A DNA stretch of 7,807 nt, taken from Alphaproteobacteria bacterium (lineage in GTDB: Bacteria; Pseudomonadota; Alphaproteobacteria; UBA828). Shown here piece after piece: positions 5,969 through 7,807 of this stretch; position 1 is the stretch's first letter, and each line of letters begins with the position of its first letter. The translations under genes and the position numbers were made by a program. Under the pieces are notes generated by a model, which saw only the letters and a program-made list of their open reading frames with translations, was not told the DNA's origin and did not search any database. The DNA lies in contig JAPYQV010000108.1 in the NCBI GenBank assembly GCA_029937205.1, positions 1-7,807 of the forward strand, read 5' to 3'.

Positions 5969-6772
5969 ATGCGCATCTGTACCTGGAATATTAACTCCGT
6001 CCGCATTCGCCTCGAGCAAGTGACGCGCCTCTTAAAGGAACAGCAGCCCGATGTCCTCTGCCTGCAGGAGATCAAGGTGGCGAACGAATTGTTCCCGCCG
6101 AATCTCGGCCAGGAGCTCGGCTACAGCCACCGCCTCATTCACGGCCAGAAGGCCTATCACGGCGTCGCCATTCTCTCGCGCCTGCCCTTCGTCAAGGCCG
6201 AGCCACGCCACTGGTGCGACAAGCAGGATTCACGCCACGCTTGGGTCTCGATCAAGGCGAAGGACGGCAAACCCGTGGAGCTGCATAATTTCTATGTGCC
6301 TTCCGGCGGCGATGTGCCCGACCCGAAGGAAAACGAAAAATTTGCCCATAAGCTGCAATTTCTCGCCGAAATGGCCGAGTGGTTCGCCGCGCGGCGCAAA
6401 AAATCGAACCGCTTTGTCCTGATGGGCGATCTCAATGTGGCGCCCTTGGAAAGCGACGTGTGGTCACACAAGCAGTTGCTGAATGTGGTCAGCCACACAG
6501 CGGTGGAAGTCGACGCGCTTACCAAAGTCTATCAATCCCACGATTGGATCGATGCGGTGCGCCATTTCGTGCCGGCGGACGAAAAGCTCTATTCGTGGTG
6601 GAGCTACCGCGCCCGCGACTGGCAGGAATCAAATCGCGGCCGCCGCCTCGACCACTTCTGGGTCACCCCGGTCCTGAAAGACAAGCTCGCTTCCGCCGAG
6701 GTACTAACCGCACCGCGCAGTTGGGAAAAACCCTCCGACCACGCCCCGGTTATTCTTGATCTAAAGCTCTAA
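5969..6772 (+). CDS. xthA: Exodeoxyribonuclease III (AP endonuclease, XthA)
   Basis: XthA cleaves the backbone at abasic sites and removes 3' blocking groups or nucleotides from duplex DNA during base-excision repair. The 267-residue product is almost exactly the E. coli length (268) and keeps the whole EEP-fold catalytic set: Asn7 in TWNINS, Glu34 in LQEIK, Tyr109 in NFYVPSGG, Asp154/Asn156 in GDLNVAP, Asp228 in RRLDH and the terminal SDHAP with Asp257/His258. The substrate-binding segment SWWSYRARDWQESNRG is also intact. The ATG at 5969 is the only sensible start, with AAGGA at 5952-5956, 12 nt upstream, which is slightly long spacing. It lies 45 nt after hyuB with no terminator between, so read-through from hyuAB is possible. 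In many alphaproteobacteria this gene directly follows lolA; here other genes intervene. Confidence 0.95.
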   Translation: MRICTWNINSVRIRLEQVTRLLKEQQPDVLCLQEIKVANELFPPNLGQELGYSHRLIHGQKAYHGVAILSRLPFVKAEPRHWCDKQDSRHAWVSIKAKDGKPVELHNFYVPSGGDVPDPKENEKFAHKLQFLAEMAEWFAARRKKSNRFVLMGDLNVAPLESDVWSHKQLLNVVSHTAVEVDALTKVYQSHDWIDAVRHFVPADEKLYSWWSYRARDWQESNRGRRLDHFWVTPVLKDKLASAEVLTAPRSWEKPSDHAPVILDLKL

Positions 6773-6801
6773 CCCCGAAGCAACCCGCATTACGTTTCAA
6801 G

Positions 6802-6829
6802 CCCTTCCTCCCCAGCGGGGAGGCAAGGG
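6802..6829. repeat. REP-like G/C-rich palindrome after xthA
   Basis: CCTCCCC (6807-6813) pairs with GGGGAGG (6817-6823) around the loop AGC. The stem extends through CCCTT (6802-6806) with AAGGG (6825-6829), leaving C6824 bulged, for 12 bp in total. It starts 29 nt after the xthA stop and is followed by a G-rich tract to about 6843. Such CCTCCCC/GGGGAGG palindromes are common as dispersed intergenic repeats in high-GC proteobacteria. It may also slow or protect the xthA mRNA 3' end. Confidence 0.65.
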
Positions 6830-6916
6830 TTGGGATGGAGGGGAGAACTTAGCGTGCACCGCGCGCTCATTTCGCCGGATCAATCGAGTCTGACCCATTG
6901 ATACACTACGGCTGTA

Positions 6917-6936
6917 TTTCGCCGATCCCGGCGAAA
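6917..6936. repeat. Perfect 8-bp hairpin
   Basis: TTTCGCCG (6917-6924) and CGGCGAAA (6929-6936) flank the tetraloop ATCC. Outside it, TACAC (6902-6906) and GTGTA (6948-6952) can pair, making a larger interrupted stem of about 50 nt. No T-tract follows on either strand, so it is not a canonical terminator. Function unknown. Confidence 0.55.
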
Positions 6937-7031
6937 ATCAACATACCGTGTAAGCCATTGTACAGATGTGCGAATTTCAAACTGCGCATCAATTTTATGG
7001 CACGAAAAATTAATCTGTGCGTTTCCTCCCA

Positions 7032-7053
7032 CGCCGGTCTGGCATAGCCGGCG
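7032..7053. repeat. Inverted repeat CGCCGG/CCGGCG
   Basis: CGCCGG (7032-7037) and CCGGCG (7048-7053) are separated by 10 nt. The repeat directly abuts the larger inverted repeat at 7055-7117 and may belong to the same composite element. Confidence 0.45.
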
Positions 7054-7054
7054 C

Positions 7055-7117
7055 CTCCCCCCGGCCGGTGGTTGTGTTAATGCAATCATCATTCTGCGCT
7101 CACCGGCCGGCGGGGAG
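7055..7117. repeat. Long inverted repeat with 30-nt loop
   Basis: CCGGCCGGTG (7061-7070) and CACCGGCCGG (7101-7110) are perfect complements. The stem continues outward as CTCCCC (7055-7060) with GGGGAG (7112-7117), with C7111 bulged, for 16 bp in total around an A/T-richer loop (7071-7100). The outer CTCCCC/GGGGAG arms and a single bulged C on the right side recall the palindrome at 6802-6829. It ends 28 nt before the start of the unknown protein. Confidence 0.65.
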
Positions 7118-7133
7118 AAATTATCAATAATTT
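7118..7133. promoter_or_regulatory. AT-rich perfect palindrome, candidate operator
   Basis: AAATTAT (7118-7124) and ATAATTT (7127-7133) are exact reverse complements around CA. A 2-nt spacer is too short for an RNA loop, so a DNA site bound by a dimeric regulator is the better reading. It sits 12 nt before the ATG at 7146 and abuts the weak Shine-Dalgarno GGAA (7134-7137), where a bound protein would block expression. Confidence 0.35.
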
Positions 7134-7145
7134 GGAACCATTCGG

Positions 7146-7807
7146 ATGATTAATCGCGACTTCTACAAAACCCACAGGCCGTTCGACAAGCTGCGCAAGA
7201 AGCGCACCGGCTCAAGCTTCGACGCGGTCGATTTCCATGGCCGCGACATCGATCTCCGCTCTATTGCCGGCGTCGTTGAGGCGGGCCGGCGGCGCGACCG
7301 CAAGGCGGGCGAAACCAACGAGGACAGGATCGAGGAGGCCGCGGAACGACTCGACGCCATGGCACGCGCGGACGCGTCGAAAGAGTTTTACGAAGGCCCG
7401 AAATTCAACGCCGAACGCTTCGCCAAGGTGCATAAGATCGATATGAACCTGCGCTTCGATCGAACCTATGAGCGCCCGGACCAGATCGTCGCCAATCCGC
7501 CGCCCCGGGTGACGCCGCCGAAACCAAAGCCCAAGCCGTCATTTCAGGAGGTGATGTATCCCAAGCAGAAGCCAGCAAAGCCGAGTGCCGCAGCCGCACC
7601 GGTTGGCACCGTAACGCAGAAAACAATTCCCCCGCAGTCTGTTTCCCAAATGCCGATAACCAAAACGTCATCGGGCGCTGCGCCCGCTCCGGCAAGCGCC
7701 TCCGGCAATGACAGTCTTCGGGGTGGCGCCGGACATGACGCTGGGTCGCGCGCCGGAGACCTCACGGACCGGCAAACCCACGGCACCAGTGATCCGGCAC
7801 TCGGAGA
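7146..7807 (+). CDS. Unrecognised charged, Pro/Lys-rich protein (3' end outside window)
   Basis: The frame stays open from ATG 7146 to the window end (220 full codons); an in-frame TAA at 7128 leaves no other ATG or GTG start. GGAA at 7134-7137 is a weak ribosome binding site. High G/C at third positions supports real coding on this strand rather than the opposite one. Residues 1-117 are hydrophilic and strongly charged (RKKR near residue 20, RRRDRKAGETNEDRIEEAAERLD around 50-70), probably helical, with no signal peptide or membrane segment. From residue 118 the protein turns into a low-complexity linker (PPPRVTPPKPKPKP, then Ala/Pro/Ser/Thr). At residues 187-198 GNDSLRGGAGHD resembles one RTX calcium-binding repeat, but no second copy follows before the edge. 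I do not recognise the family. It could be a secreted or scaffold-type protein whose functional domain lies beyond the window. Confidence 0.65.
   Translation, partial: MINRDFYKTHRPFDKLRKKRTGSSFDAVDFHGRDIDLRSIAGVVEAGRRRDRKAGETNEDRIEEAAERLDAMARADASKEFYEGPKFNAERFAKVHKIDMNLRFDRTYERPDQIVANPPPRVTPPKPKPKPSFQEVMYPKQKPAKPSAAAAPVGTVTQKTIPPQSVSQMPITKTSSGAAPAPASASGNDSLRGGAGHDAGSRAGDLTDRQTHGTSDPALG

Larger units (their letters stand above)
6773..7145. other. Gene-free, palindrome-rich intergenic region
   Basis: No ORF here has a credible start, ribosome binding site or codon use. The stretch contains five inverted repeats in succession (6802-6829, 6917-6936, 7032-7053, 7055-7117, 7118-7133), listed separately. 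None is followed by a T-tract, so no intrinsic terminator for xthA is evident on the plus strand. Base composition alternates between very G/C-rich palindromes and A/T-rich spacers, unlike the flanking genes. No tRNA-like or riboswitch-like consensus was recognised. Confidence 0.7.

Noticed and set aside
3905..6019. 704-codon open frame on the minus strand opposite hyuB
   Set aside because: It is antisense to a gene with clear family motifs. Long antisense frames arise from GC-rich codon use, and the translation matches no family I recognise.
6807..6843. Intrinsic terminator for xthA
   Set aside because: The stem is strong but is followed by a G-rich tract rather than T residues, so it was called a REP-like repeat instead.
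6773..7145. CRISPR array or tandem repeat array
   Set aside because: The palindromes differ in sequence and spacing. No direct repeat of 20 nt or more recurs.
6968..7153. 61-codon plus-strand frame in the intergenic region
   Set aside because: It runs through the G/C-rich palindromes, lacks a ribosome binding site and overlaps the start of the 7146 gene. Its repeated PAGG segments come from the inverted repeat.
7163..7786. Minus-strand frames opposite the final gene
   Set aside because: Third-position composition and the start context favour the plus-strand frame open from 7146.

Overview
The window reads as a chromosomal segment of a GC-rich alphaproteobacterium. The evidence is strong G/C preference at third codon positions, an alphaproteobacterial-type LolA C-terminus, a DUF1127 (YjiS-like) small protein, and the pair lolA ... 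xthA, which often lie side by side in that class. All recognised genes are on the plus strand. Codon use looks uniform by eye, and no insertion sequence, integrase, tRNA, rRNA or CRISPR array was seen.

Layout. Positions 1-434 hold the C-terminal two thirds of LolA, the periplasmic lipoprotein chaperone. A PuuD-like gamma-glutamyl-GABA hydrolase (451-1224) follows after 16 nt. Next comes a regulatory stretch with a LysR-type palindrome (1260-1282) and a promoter-like -35/-10 pair (1301-1328). It leads to a 57-residue DUF1127 protein (1441-1614). The 190 nt after that gene are untranslated and rich in small hairpins, and end in a strong intrinsic terminator (1806-1840). This gene plus structured tail resembles the DUF1127/sRNA operons known from Rhodobacter (ccaF1-CcsR) and is the most interesting non-coding part of the window.

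A two-gene unit, hyuA (1942-4002) and hyuB (4025-5923), encodes both subunits of an ATP-dependent hydantoinase/oxoprolinase-family enzyme whose substrate cannot be read from the sequence. xthA (5969-6772), encoding exonuclease III, follows 45 nt later with no terminator between. The 373 nt after xthA hold no credible gene but contain five inverted repeats in a row. The last is an AT-rich perfect palindrome immediately before an unrecognised, charged and Pro/Lys-rich protein (7146 to the window end) that carries one RTX-like motif.

How the parts relate. lolA and xthA are housekeeping genes. The puuD-like gene, the DUF1127 unit and hyuAB sit between them and look like lineage-specific cargo. 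A gamma-glutamyl amide hydrolase and an oxoprolinase-like ATPase could both act on gamma-glutamyl or cyclic-amide nitrogen compounds, but a terminator separates them and the shared pathway is only an inference. No wholly new multi-gene system is evident. The best candidates for something undescribed are the DUF1127 structured tail and the C-terminal unknown protein with its palindromic upstream region.
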